A stretch of 63,594 nt of DNA from Prochlorococcus sp. AG-409-L21 (GTDB lineage Bacteria > Cyanobacteriota > Cyanobacteriia > PCC-6307 > Cyanobiaceae), in the NCBI GenBank assembly GCA_003215475.1, contig QCKH01000001.1, positions 140,085-203,678 on the forward strand. The letters run 5' to 3'. Positions 17,674 to 26,069 of this stretch are shown here, piece after piece (position 1 is the first letter of the stretch; each line of letters starts with the position of its first letter). The translations under genes were made by a program, and so were the position numbers. The notes under the pieces are model-generated. The model did not search any database. It was not told where the DNA came from and saw nothing but the letters and a program-made list of their open reading frames with translations.

Positions 17674-17766
17674 TTAAATTAATTTGATAGCCGATAGGAT
17701 CTTATTAATCCCAAATGCTGTCACAAGTCCAAAACCCACAAGACCCAGATAAAAAAGAATACCCAT
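17674..17766 (-). CDS. petL: Cytochrome b6f complex subunit 6 (PetL)
   Basis: A 30-residue ORF read from the minus strand: one hydrophobic helix (MGILFYLGLVGFGLVTAFG) and a short tail ending AIKLI. The size, the single helix and the KLI terminus match PetL, a small subunit that stabilises the dimeric b6f complex in thylakoids. It lies in the 240-bp gap after rimO. No rival ORF fits this spacing as well. Assignment rests on recalled family appearance, so it deserves an alignment. Confidence 0.72.
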   Translation of the reverse strand: MGILFYLGLVGFGLVTAFGINKILSAIKLI

Positions 17767-17840
17767 TTGAGAAGATCAATTCCTGTAAGCTTATTAGACC
17801 AGATTAAGGACCTGTTTTGCAATTGAGGATAATTTTTAAA

Positions 17841-18245
17841 TTAATCTTGAACATAGGCTGTTTTATTTATTAGACAGTTTTCAGCTTTTTGAAGCTCTCT
17901 ACCCAGATATAGAGCGTGATCAAGTTTACTGATCGGGTAAGGACCTTTACCTTCAGTAATTTGGATTCCAAGTTCTTTCGCGGTTTTTCCTTTGTAAATT
18001 TGAATTGGCTCGCGATGTTCTTTTTCAGAACAGCTTAAGGGCTTTCCAGTTTCCGGATTTGTGGCTCTACCTAATTCATCAATACCATTACTGAAAAGCT
18101 CGACTATTAATTCATTTGTATTAAAGCTTACTTTGATTAAAAAATATCCTTTTGGATCTAATTCAATAAATCTTTTAGAATACTTATCATCAATATCTTT
18201 TCTAATATTTTCTTGTTCTTTTTTTTCAGAATGATCATAACTCAT
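17841..18245 (-). CDS. DUF4346-like protein, 134 aa
   Basis: Soluble, acidic N-terminus with many Lys and Glu. The core has DPKGYFLIKVSFNTNEL, then DELGRATNPETGKPLSC, then GKTAKELGIQI and LDHALYLGRELQKAE. These fit the cyanobacterial/archaeal DUF4346 family, often seen near pterin- or methyl-transfer domains. Its function is unknown. In this window it lies on the same strand as a FemAB-like and a pterin-type run, with 40-250 bp gaps between. Confidence 0.7.
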   Translation of the reverse strand: MSYDHSEKKEQENIRKDIDDKYSKRFIELDPKGYFLIKVSFNTNELIVELFSNGIDELGRATNPETGKPLSCSEKEHREPIQIYKGKTAKELGIQITEGKGPYPISKLDHALYLGRELQKAENCLINKTAYVQD

Positions 18246-18283
18246 AATAACAAATAGAATTTAGTAAGAAAAGATTTTTATAC

Positions 18284-18502
18284 TTAATTGGAAGTTATAT
18301 TTTTTAGAGCTACTAATAATATTAAGTTGATAATGATAAAAGAAATATATACAATTCTTGGATTCTTTAAGTTTTTTGGAGCTGTCATTTCAATTCCAAA
18401 AATTCTAAATAATGTTTGTTTATCATCGTTATCATCGATTAATATATTTTTGTTCAATTCTTCTTCTTTGAGACCCTCAGAATAATCACTTCTATCATTC
18501 AT
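18284..18502 (-). CDS. Small one-helix membrane protein, 72 aa
   Basis: An acidic N-terminal half (EEELNKNILIDDNDD) is followed by RIFGIEMTAPKNLKNPR and a C-terminal membrane helix (IVYISFIIINLILLVAL). This tail-anchored layout is common among small thylakoid proteins. I do not recognise a family. It lies between the DUF4346 and FemAB-like genes, same strand. Confidence 0.5.
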   Translation of the reverse strand: MNDRSDYSEGLKEEELNKNILIDDNDDKQTLFRIFGIEMTAPKNLKNPRIVYISFIIINLILLVALKNITSN

Positions 18503-18525
18503 GGTATTTTTCTAAAGTCAATTAA

Positions 18526-19701
18526 TTATAGATTTATCTTCTTATTTTTGAATGGAACTTCATTATTTGATGCATTGATTTCTTTTATCATTTGATAATT
18601 AGCTTTTGGAAGCCATTCATTTAGAATATTTCCCATCCTTTTTTCATACCATTTATGCAAGCTAAACCTTTGCGTATAATTAAAACCTCGACGTAGTTTA
18701 TGGTTTCCTCCAGCACCAGGATCAAATTTCTTAATTCCATTTTTTATTGACCATGAGATAGGTGAGTAATAACAGATCTCAAAATGTAGATTCCTTATAT
18801 CTTGTTTGCTACCCCAATATCTTCCCCATAATATATCCTTACTTGCAATACATAGAGACATCGCTATTGGATTCTCTGGATCACCTTTATTAGCATTAAA
18901 TAATATAATGTTATTCTTTAATGAATCATTCTTTAAAAGATCAAAGAAATTCTCTGTTAAATACTTGCTACCCCATGGTCCCCATTTTGAGCAATGTCCT
19001 TCATATAAATCATGCATGATTGTTAGGATTTTTGGAGTAATTTCGTTACCTTTAAGAACTGATATCGAAATTCCTGATTTATTTATCGATTCTCTTTCTC
19101 TTTTAATATTTCTACGCTGATTAGAATTAAACCTTTGAAGGTATTCGTTAAATTCTCTTTCACCTTCTGAGGACCATAATGGCTGCTTATTAATCCAAGT
19201 TAAGTAATTTTGTTTTTCTATATATTCCTTCCATTGAGGATCTACATACAGAAAATTACAACTCAAAATGCCATTTTTAATCGCAAATTCATCAATAATC
19301 TCTAGGATTCTTTTTGTTAGTTCTTCCTCATTTTCATTTTTTGCAATAAAGAACTTATATCCTTCTACAGGACTAAATGGACTCATTCCTATTAGCTTGG
19401 GATAATATTTGAGACCTAGATGTGCTGATAGTCTTACGAAAGCACTGTCAAAAATAAATTCACCAAAACTATGACTTTTTAAATAAAGTGGAGCAAGACC
19501 AACAAGTTCTTTATTACTCCACAAAGATATGTGCAATGGTTGCCAGCCATATTGAGCAGAAACACTTTCTGACTCTTCCAATATTTTGAGCCAATCCCAT
19601 TGATAAAATGGAATGGCACTCTCTCTTAATAAAGAGCTCCAGTCCTCTTTTTTAATTTCTTTGATTGAATTATGCCAGTAATTTTTTATTGATTTTTTCA
19701 A
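18526..19701 (-). CDS. FemAB/GNAT-like acyltransferase (peptidogalycan-type)
   Basis: 391 residues. The sequence has a GNAT-like C-terminal core with LCIASKDILWGRYWG, a conserved FEICYYSPISWSIKNGIKKFDPGAGG block and HKLRRGFNY. This is the signature of the DUF482/peptidogalycan-biosynthesis family, a FemAB-like acyltransferase group. The acceptor is unknown. It starts at TTG 19701, whose TTGA overlaps the stop of the RibD-like gene, so the two are translationally coupled. Confidence 0.78.
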   Translation of the reverse strand: MKKSIKNYWHNSIKEIKKEDWSSLLRESAIPFYQWDWLKILEESESVSAQYGWQPLHISLWSNKELVGLAPLYLKSHSFGEFIFDSAFVRLSAHLGLKYYPKLIGMSPFSPVEGYKFFIAKNENEEELTKRILEIIDEFAIKNGILSCNFLYVDPQWKEYIEKQNYLTWINKQPLWSSEGEREFNEYLQRFNSNQRRNIKRERESINKSGISISVLKGNEITPKILTIMHDLYEGHCSKWGPWGSKYLTENFFDLLKNDSLKNNIILFNANKGDPENPIAMSLCIASKDILWGRYWGSKQDIRNLHFEICYYSPISWSIKNGIKKFDPGAGGNHKLRRGFNYTQRFSLHKWYEKRMGNILNEWLPKANYQMIKEINASNNEVPFKNKKINL

Positions 19702-20372
19702 GATCTTTTTCGATAGTATTTAAGGAGTATTTCAGAGTTATTTAAGTCTTCTATTTTAATAAGTTCCCAGGCGTTTGATTTACTTAGTTTAAGCTGGAGA
19801 TTATCAATTGAAATGCTAGTCCAAGTGTATTGACCTCCTATAATTCTCGGCGTTAAAGTGAGTTGTAATTCATCGACCTGGTCTTCTAGGAATAAAGAAG
19901 AAATCAGCTTTCTTCCTCCTAAAAGTACTATTTTTGATAGTCCTTTTTGCTGTAGTTCAGAGAGAGTTGCTGACCAATCATTTTTCATTAACAATCGATG
20001 ATCAAAACCTTCTTCTAAAGATTTTTTGGTTTCCTCTTTTGTACAGAGAAGCCATCGCTCAATTGGTTGTTCAAAAAAAGGTAACTTCCTAGAAAAAGAT
20101 CCTTCTGTACTAACTATGAGACAAATTGGTTGACTAGAACGACCGTCTTGAATTCTTCGGTGAATTAACTTTGTATTCCTAATTAAGCATGTATTTGTAT
20201 TGGTTCTGAGTGTGCCGCTCCCCATTAAAGTAGCATCACACCAAGTAAGTGCTTGCTCTAATACTCTTCTATCACCTTCTTTCCCAAGATGTTTTTTTCC
20301 ACCGTCAGGAAAAGCAAGACGACCATCAAGACTTATTGCTATTACTAGTCTAACCCAAGGTTTTTTATTCAA
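19698..20372 (-). CDS. RibD C-terminal / dihydrofolate-reductase-like reductase
   Basis: 224 residues of the RibD_C fold only; the deaminase domain found in full RibD is absent. Visible blocks are LVIAISLDGRLAFPDGG, the short ATLMGSGTLRT, VLLGGRKLISSLF and ELQLTLTPRIIGG. The family uses NADPH to reduce pyrimidine or pterin substrates, and includes stand-alone riboflavin-pathway reductases. TTG start 8 bp after the PTPS stop, so one operon with it. A role in pterin reduction next to PTPS is an inference; a riboflavin role remains possible. Confidence 0.8.
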   Translation of the reverse strand: MNKKPWVRLVIAISLDGRLAFPDGGKKHLGKEGDRRVLEQALTWCDATLMGSGTLRTNTNTCLIRNTKLIHRRIQDGRSSQPICLIVSTEGSFSRKLPFFEQPIERWLLCTKEETKKSLEEGFDHRLLMKNDWSATLSELQQKGLSKIVLLGGRKLISSLFLEDQVDELQLTLTPRIIGGQYTWTSISIDNLQLKLSKSNAWELIKIEDLNNSEILLKYYRKRS

Positions 20373-20380
20373 TCTTTAGC

Positions 20381-21277
20381 TTATATATTTGTTTTTAAGT
20401 TTTTTAGTTTAGGTGTTTCAGGGTATACTTCAGCAGCATTATTTGGACTTTCTTGGAGACGTATTTTGTGTAGGTTTGCACCAATCTCGTAAATAGGCTT
20501 TTTTAATATGTCTGCTATGTGAAGTGCAATATTTTCGGCTGTAGGAACACAATTTGCAAAATGCGGTATATCTTTATTTAGAAAAGTATGGTCAAAAGGC
20601 TCAATTACTAGATTTTCTATTAGTTGTTGCAATAAACCAAGATCACAAATCATTCCCGTTCTGGGATCTATATCCCCTCTAACAGTCACATCCACGAGGT
20701 AGTTATGACCATGACCGTTTGTTCGTGCACATTTACCATATATAAGCTCATTATCCTCTTGAGCGAGCTCTTCTCGTGCCAAACGATGAGCTGCAGCAAA
20801 GTGTTTCCTAATTGTTAGAAAAGCTTCCATATTGTTTCCAAGATAGTCTGCCCATAGGGTTGGCTGTTCATACAACTTTAGGCTAATTATGGGTAATTTA
20901 GATTCTAATCTTGACCATATCACTTTTGCCAAAGATTCTGTTGTTGGTAAGCAACCCTTTGATTTAGATGTATCAAATTCTGGCCATGTTTCGTTCAGAA
21001 AGTGAAAATCGAGTTGATTAGTAATTTCTTCTTTAATGGCATGCTTAACTTCTGAGAGGTTTAGAACCATTCCATCCTCATTGAGATCTCCTGCCATTGA
21101 AACTATTAATTCATAATTATGTCCATGACCAGGAGAGAGTGAACATTTACCAAAGTATTTAGAATTTTCTTCTGCTGAAAATTCTGGTAGCCAATATCTG
21201 TGGCTTGCACTAAATAAGGCTCTACGCGTTATTACACAACCTCTCCCTTGCCCATGTTTCAGTGTGATTTCATTCAT
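20381..21277 (-). CDS. Two-domain 6-pyruvoyl/6-carboxy-tetrahydropterin synthase
   Basis: 298 residues formed by two PTPS/QueD domains in tandem (about 14-146 and 153-285). Zinc histidines are kept in both: His26, His51, His53, and His164, His189, His191. The nucleophile Cys is kept in both (Cys45 and Cys183), as is the C-terminal Glu (Glu137, Glu276). The catalytic Asp-His pair is intact in the second domain (Asp229-His230), but in the first it reads Asp90-Phe91, followed by His92. So one half may be non-catalytic. The enzyme converts dihydroneopterin triphosphate to a tetrahydropterin; whether it serves queuosine or another pterin is unclear. Confidence 0.87.
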   Translation of the reverse strand: MNEITLKHGQGRGCVITRRALFSASHRYWLPEFSAEENSKYFGKCSLSPGHGHNYELIVSMAGDLNEDGMVLNLSEVKHAIKEEITNQLDFHFLNETWPEFDTSKSKGCLPTTESLAKVIWSRLESKLPIISLKLYEQPTLWADYLGNNMEAFLTIRKHFAAAHRLAREELAQEDNELIYGKCARTNGHGHNYLVDVTVRGDIDPRTGMICDLGLLQQLIENLVIEPFDHTFLNKDIPHFANCVPTAENIALHIADILKKPIYEIGANLHKIRLQESPNNAAEVYPETPKLKNLKTNI

Positions 21278-21339
21278 TGTGGTTTTATAGCACTACTTCC
21301 ATTAGCTTCATCTTAATTACTTGTATACCCTTTTGTTTA

Positions 21340-21936
21340 ATGAGTGATTTATTGAGACCAAATTCTTTAATTAAAATCTTAGGAGGAAGAAGTATCTATC
21401 TTGTAGGAATGATGGGTTCCGGTAAGAGCAGAACTGGACCACATCTTGCTAAAGCACTTCAATATAGTTTTCTCGATCAAGATCTTTTGATTGAGAAAGT
21501 AGCAAAAATGTCTATATTAGAAATCTTTCAAAAAGAAGGTGAAGCTAGTTTTCGAAATATTGAAACTCAGGTCTTGAAAGAAATTGCTCAACGTCATTCA
21601 TTGGTTATTGCAACAGGTGGAGGAGTTGTAACTCGTCCTGAAAATTGGGGAGTATTGCACCAGGGTATTGTTGTTTGGCTTAATCTAAGTAAAGATCGCT
21701 TGCTTTCCCGATTGGAATCAGACTCTAATAAACGCCCTTTGCTAGAAGCAAATAATTCCATTGACTCCTTCGATTCACTAATTAAAGAACGTTATCCGCT
21801 TTACTCTGAATCTGATTTACATATATCTGTTCAAGATGAAACTCCAGAAGAAGTTGCATTGGAAATTGTAAGCAAATTGTCAAATATTCTTATAGATGAG
21901 GCTGATCAAGGCGCACAGCAAACCATTGCAACCTAA
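21340..21936 (+). CDS. aroK: Shikimate kinase
   Basis: About 198 residues from ATG 21340 (the frame opens at 21277, which would run back over the divergent PTPS start). Walker A GMMGSGKSRTG comes early; the shikimate-binding stretch has FLDQDLLIE and SFRNIETQV, then ATGGGVVTRP, and the lid has DSNKRPLL. It phosphorylates shikimate in aromatic amino acid synthesis, in the cytosol. Its last 47 bp overlap the end of the convergent crr7 gene. Confidence 0.93.
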   Translation: MSDLLRPNSLIKILGGRSIYLVGMMGSGKSRTGPHLAKALQYSFLDQDLLIEKVAKMSILEIFQKEGEASFRNIETQVLKEIAQRHSLVIATGGGVVTRPENWGVLHQGIVVWLNLSKDRLLSRLESDSNKRPLLEANNSIDSFDSLIKERYPLYSESDLHISVQDETPEEVALEIVSKLSNILIDEADQGAQQTIAT

Positions 21937-22153
21937 AACCTGGTTTTATTTCTAAATCGCATGAAGTATCCAATAGTCTTTGTGCAGATGCTTTGTTATT
22001 TGGTTCTTTTTTAATGTCGTCAGGAAGTTCTTCCATTTTATTGAGCCAGGTTTCTAACCACTGAAGAGTTTCTTGAGCAGTAAGAAATTTTTCATCTTTA
22101 CCAGGTTCTAAAATTACGTAGTTTTCACAATCTCTAATTAGAGGATGAGACAT
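21890..22153 (-). CDS. crr7: CRR7-like protein (NDH-1 biogenesis factor)
   Basis: 87 residues. The pattern YVILEPGKDEKFLTAQETLQWL, LPDDI, and the ending LEIKPGFRLQWFAVRLDQ agrees with Chlororespiratory Reduction 7 (CRR7). This factor is needed in plants for accumulation of the chloroplast NDH complex; cyanobacterial homologues are small and soluble. It fits this window, which encodes several NDH-1 subunits, although they are not adjacent. Its 3' end overlaps aroK by 47 bp on the other strand. It is 12 bp downstream of the GST gene, likely co-transcribed. Confidence 0.75.
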   Translation of the reverse strand: MSHPLIRDCENYVILEPGKDEKFLTAQETLQWLETWLNKMEELPDDIKKEPNNKASAQRLLDTSCDLEIKPGFRLQWFAVRLDQPHL

Positions 22154-22165
22154 TTATGAAGAGTG

Positions 22166-22891
22166 TTAGAGAATTGCAGGGTCAGTTTCCAAAATTTCAT
22201 TTTCAAGTTTATCCCTCCAGCGAAATAATGGATCTAATTGAGGATTGTCAAGGAAACCTGGGCAACCTTTTCCGCGAAGCTTTGGGCCAGAGGAAGATGG
22301 AAATTTAAGGAGGGATAACTGAGCTGCAATGGCTATGTCCGCAATGCTCAAAGAATTTCCAACTAACCATTCAGTTGAACTAACTAAAGTTGCTAATTTT
22401 TCGAGGCTAGTAAGTAAAGCTTTACTTTCTCTTGGGTTGATAACGTCCGTAACACCATTAAGCAATTCACAAGGAATTTTCTTTACTAAACCGTTGAATG
22501 ATTTTGGGAATTCTTCAGGTAATAGAGCTTCGCGCAGTGTTGAGTCAAGAGCGGTTGCTTTGATTAATTCAAGTTGTACTGCTTTAGCCAAAGTTGTATC
22601 TGCCCAATTCTCTAAAAGATGAGCCATTGATGACTTAATAGGGTCTTGGGGGAATAACCTTGGTTCTTTTGTAATGGTTTCTAAATACTGAATTATTAAG
22701 CTTGAATCAGAAAAAACTTTTTCTTCATCTTTTAAGACTGGTAATTTCCTCTGTCCAGATATCCGGAAAACATCGATTTGCCCTATTCCAGGTGTTGTTT
22801 CAACGATTCTAAATGCTAATTCCTTGGCTTTTAATGCTAAGCGTACTTTCAAGCAAAATGGAGAATGCTGAAATTGATATAGTTCCAACAT
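22166..22891 (-). CDS. Glutathione S-transferase family protein
   Basis: 241 residues. The N-terminal thioredoxin-fold domain starts MLELYQFQHSPFCLKVRLAL with Cys in the CxxS/CxxC-like position (SPFC). The kinked RKLPVLKD-EEKVFSDSSLIIQYLE stretch is the glutathione-binding signature. The C-terminal helical domain has SIADIAIAAQLSLL. The specific substrate is unknown; detoxification or isomerase activity is typical. Confidence 0.87.
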   Translation of the reverse strand: MLELYQFQHSPFCLKVRLALKAKELAFRIVETTPGIGQIDVFRISGQRKLPVLKDEEKVFSDSSLIIQYLETITKEPRLFPQDPIKSSMAHLLENWADTTLAKAVQLELIKATALDSTLREALLPEEFPKSFNGLVKKIPCELLNGVTDVINPRESKALLTSLEKLATLVSSTEWLVGNSLSIADIAIAAQLSLLKFPSSSGPKLRGKGCPGFLDNPQLDPLFRWRDKLENEILETDPAIL

Positions 22892-22950
22892 AAACTTTTT
22901 GAGTCAAATAAGAGAAGAGTAGCTATTAAGGATATGAAATGGTTAGAAAA

Positions 22951-23157
22951 ATGGGTGAGTTCTTTTCCAATGTTGCGAGATATCCCAAATATCTTATAAC
23001 AATTATTCTTGGTGTTTTTGCAGCCTCTCTGGAACCGTTATTGCGTAGAAGTAAGAATCCAATTACTGCAATATCACTTATAGGTGCTTTGATTAGTGGG
23101 CTTTTGACATTATTTTTTATTGTGAGGGGAATGGTCTTGCCATCAACTTTAATTTAG
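22951..23157 (+). CDS. DUF751 (Ycf33-like) small membrane protein
   Basis: About 68 residues with two membrane helices. The opening [29 protein letters not shown] and the later [13 protein letters not shown] match the cyanobacterial/plastid DUF751 (Ycf33-like) family. Function unknown. An in-frame ATG at 22939 is possible, but the family usually begins at MxxFF, so 22951 is favoured. It ends 2 bp before rbfA and is likely co-transcribed. Confidence 0.75.
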   Translation: MGEFFSNVARYPKYLITIILGVFAASLEPLLRRSKNPITAISLIGALISGLLTLFFIVRGMVLPSTLI

Positions 23158-23159
23158 TC

Positions 23160-23552
23160 ATGGCTCAAAGTCGACGTGTTGAAAAGGTAGCTGCTCTGAT
23201 TCGTAAAGAAATGAGCTATTTGCTAATGAATGGACTTAGAGATCAAAGAGTTAATTCCTCAATGATTACTATTACTGATGTAGAACTCTCTGGTGACTTG
23301 CAGCATTGCAAGATTTTTGTGAGTATTTTTGGCGATGAGAATCAAAAAGAATCAGTTTTCTTAGGTTTAGAGTCATGTCAAGTTTTTTTAAAAGGTGAGT
23401 TAGGAAGAAGATTGCAGATGAGAAGAGCTCCTGAGGTGATTTTTAAATTAGATAAAGGTATGGAGAAAGGTGCGTCTGTGTTGACTCTTCTTGAAAAATT
23501 AGAAAATGAACGAAAAAAGAAAGATCAAAATCTTAGTGAATTTTCCGATTAG
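23160..23552 (+). CDS. rbfA: Ribosome-binding factor A
   Basis: 130 residues with the KH-type fold of Rbf[18 protein letters not shown], then [18 protein letters not shown], then [24 protein letters not shown]. It helps mature the 16S rRNA 5' end in the small subunit and is important in cold. It lies between DUF751 and the GH3 gene with gaps of 2 bp each, so the cluster is one transcript. Confidence 0.94.
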   Translation: MAQSRRVEKVAALIRKEMSYLLMNGLRDQRVNSSMITITDVELSGDLQHCKIFVSIFGDENQKESVFLGLESCQVFLKGELGRRLQMRRAPEVIFKLDKGMEKGASVLTLLEKLENERKKKDQNLSEFSD

Positions 23553-23554
23553 TT

Positions 23555-25201
23555 TTGACTTCAAAATTACAGAAAGATCTGCGAAGAAAAGTAGCCAAGC
23601 TTTTAGTTGTTAGAGCTAGTGGCCATGCTTTAGATTCGCAACGCAAATACCCAGCTTGGGAACTATCTAATGAAGCATTGCAAACTCTATTGAAAGGAGG
23701 TGTGGGGGGAGTGATTTTGCATGGTGGTAGCGTTAACGAGCTCCAACAAAGGTGTCAGAGATTAAGAAGTTGGTCAAGCCATCCCATTTTGTTATGTGCT
23801 GATGTAGAGGAAGGAGTAGGACAACGTTTTGAAGGCGGTACTTGGCTTCCGCCACCAATGGCTTTAGGAAAGAAATATCTCAAGGATGCAAAAGAAGCAA
23901 TTCTGTTAGCTGAGGAATATGGAAGATGCATTGGCCATCAGGCGAGGCTATGTGGATTAAATTGGGTTTTAGCTCCGGTGTGCGATGTCAATAGTAATCC
24001 ATTAAATCCTGTTATCAATATGAGAGCTTGGGGTACAAATCCGCAAATTGTTTCTGAGCTAGCATCTGCTTTCCATAAAGGTCTTGTCTCACAGGGAGTA
24101 CTGAGTTGTGCAAAACATTTTCCAGGACATGGCGATACAAGAGTAGATTCTCATTTGGAATTACCAATTATAGATAATAATCTTGAGCGATTAGAAGAAA
24201 TAGAATTTGTTCCTTTTAAAGCTTTGATTGATGAGGGGGTTAATAGCGTAATGACCGCTCACGTTCTTTTAAACAAAATTGATTCAACCTATTTGGCTAC
24301 TTTTTCCAAAGAAGTCTTAACAGGACTTCTTCGGAAAAAAATTGGATTTGATCGAATAGTGGTTACTGATGCTTTAATTATGAAGGCTATTAGTAATCAA
24401 TATGGCTGTGGCGAGGCAGCAGTCTTGGCATTTGAGGCAGGTGCTGATTTAATTCTGATGCCTGAAAATCCTTTTCAGGCTATTGATGCAATTGTTGAGT
24501 CTTTAATCAATGGAAGAGTTTCTATAGAAAGATTAGAAGAATCCTTAGAGAGAAGGAGAAAAGAAATCTCTAAACTAGATAACAAACTAGTAGAGTCTAT
24601 TAATGAAGATCGTTCCACAGAATTCATTGAATTTGGAGATCCAAACGATATTAATTTGCTAAACAAGATGCTGGCATCTTCTATATATATTAAGAATTCT
24701 TTTGATTGTGAAGGTGTTGAACAATTAATTAACTTGGTTAGGGTTGATGATATTTTACCTTGCCCATATTTATCTCTTGACTCTCCTACATTAGCCATTC
24801 CTAAACACTTTGGATTTCAAAATATCCTTATTCATCCTTTAGGCATTTCTCCATGGAAGGGTAAAGATACTAATCAATTAGATCTTGATCAGTTTGGATG
24901 TGGATCTTTTCTACTTCAGCTTTTTATTAGGGGAAACCCTTTTAGAGGACAAAACGATATCGATGAGCAATGGATTTCAATTGTGCAACAGTTGCAAAGT
25001 CATAATCGCCTTTCAGCAATAGTGATATATGGAAGTTGCTATTTTTGGGAGAAGTTACTTAAAATTTTAAATCCTTCAATACCAGCTGCTTATAGTTCAG
25101 GACAGATGCCAGCAGCTCAACTGATAATTCTTGAGAGTTTTTTGAAATTTAAAAATAACCAAGTGAAAATTAAAAATAACTCTATAGAGTTTACTAATTG
25201 A
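23555..25201 (+). CDS. Glycoside hydrolase family 3 (NagZ-like beta-N-acetylhexosaminidase)
   Basis: 548 residues from TTG 23555. The TIM-barrel carries the catalytic loop KHFPGHGDTRVDSHLELP and, near residue 270, VVTDALIMKAI, where the Asp is the expected nucleophile. The NagZ loop is complete, so cleavage of GlcNAc from muropeptides is likely. A further ~180-residue C-terminal domain goes beyond the short NagZ form. It may share the recycling pathway with the anmK tail at the left edge (inference). Confidence 0.85.
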   Translation: MTSKLQKDLRRKVAKLLVVRASGHALDSQRKYPAWELSNEALQTLLKGGVGGVILHGGSVNELQQRCQRLRSWSSHPILLCADVEEGVGQRFEGGTWLPPPMALGKKYLKDAKEAILLAEEYGRCIGHQARLCGLNWVLAPVCDVNSNPLNPVINMRAWGTNPQIVSELASAFHKGLVSQGVLSCAKHFPGHGDTRVDSHLELPIIDNNLERLEEIEFVPFKALIDEGVNSVMTAHVLLNKIDSTYLATFSKEVLTGLLRKKIGFDRIVVTDALIMKAISNQYGCGEAAVLAFEAGADLILMPENPFQAIDAIVESLINGRVSIERLEESLERRRKEISKLDNKLVESINEDRSTEFIEFGDPNDINLLNKMLASSIYIKNSFDCEGVEQLINLVRVDDILPCPYLSLDSPTLAIPKHFGFQNILIHPLGISPWKGKDTNQLDLDQFGCGSFLLQLFIRGNPFRGQNDIDEQWISIVQQLQSHNRLSAIVIYGSCYFWEKLLKILNPSIPAAYSSGQMPAAQLIILESFLKFKNNQVKIKNNSIEFTN

Positions 25202-25240
25202 ACAAATTACACCTGTGAAAATCTTCTTGACTGAGTATTT

Positions 25241-26056
25241 ATGAATTCTGATTCACAATTAGCTTTAAGTGGTAAAACAATTGTTGTTACAAGATCTCAA
25301 GATCAACAAGCTGAGGCTCGTTCTCTTTTTGAAGAGAGAGGCGCTAAGGTTTTAGATTTGCCTGCTCTTGTAATCGGACCTCCTTTTGAATGGTCTCCTT
25401 TAGATGATGCATTGATTGAACTAGATAGTTTTCATTGGATCATTTTTTCTAGTGTTAATGGTGTAAAAGCAGTAGATCAAAGATTGCAATTAATTGGCAG
25501 TGCTCTAGCATCTAGGCCAAAAACATTAAAAATTGCAGCTATAGGAAGAAAAACGTCTTCTTCACTGAAATCACTTAATGTCACTCCTGATTTTGTACCG
25601 CCTCAATTTGTTGCTGATAGTTTGATTAAGCATTTCCCTGTCTCAGGGTATGGGTTGAAAATTTTGATTCCTCGAGTACAAACTGGAGGTAGAACTATTT
25701 TGGCGGAGTCTTTTGGAAAGGCTGGTGCCACAGTTGTTGAAGTTCCTGCATATGAATCCCAATGTCCAAATGATATTCCAATAGAAACTTTAAATGCCTT
25801 CACAAATAAGATGGTTGATGCAATTGTTTTTACTAGTGGGAAAACAGCAGTCAATACTGCTTATTTAATAAAAAAATATTTTGGAGTTGAATGGAAAAAG
25901 TTTCTTTCAGGTGTAAAAATAATTTCTATAGGACCTCAGACCAGTATTACTTGTAAAGAGAATTTTAATAAGGTAGATCAAGAGGCTTCTCAACATGATT
26001 TAGATGGTTTGATTGATGCTTGCATTCAATCTATGAAAATCAACTCTCAACAGTAA
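25241..26056 (+). CDS. hemD: Uroporphyrinogen-III synthase
   Basis: 271 residues, bilobed pattern. Visible blocks are GKTIVVTRSQDQ, then FHWIIFSSVNGVKA, later VVEVPAYESQCP, then VDAIVFTSGKTAVN and KIISIGPQTSIT. These are the scattered conserved spots of HemD, which closes and inverts ring D of hydroxymethylbilane on the way to heme and chlorophyll. Sequence conservation in the family is low, but this set is convincing. It converges on the SRPBCC gene. Confidence 0.88.
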   Translation: MNSDSQLALSGKTIVVTRSQDQQAEARSLFEERGAKVLDLPALVIGPPFEWSPLDDALIELDSFHWIIFSSVNGVKAVDQRLQLIGSALASRPKTLKIAAIGRKTSSSLKSLNVTPDFVPPQFVADSLIKHFPVSGYGLKILIPRVQTGGRTILAESFGKAGATVVEVPAYESQCPNDIPIETLNAFTNKMVDAIVFTSGKTAVNTAYLIKKYFGVEWKKFLSGVKIISIGPQTSITCKENFNKVDQEASQHDLDGLIDACIQSMKINSQQ

Positions 26057-26069
26057 AATATATTTTAGA

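Noticed and set aside
26054-26067. 14-bp AT palindrome between hemD and the SRPBCC gene
   Set aside because: Only A/T, includes the hemD stop codon; expected by chance and too weak as a terminator.
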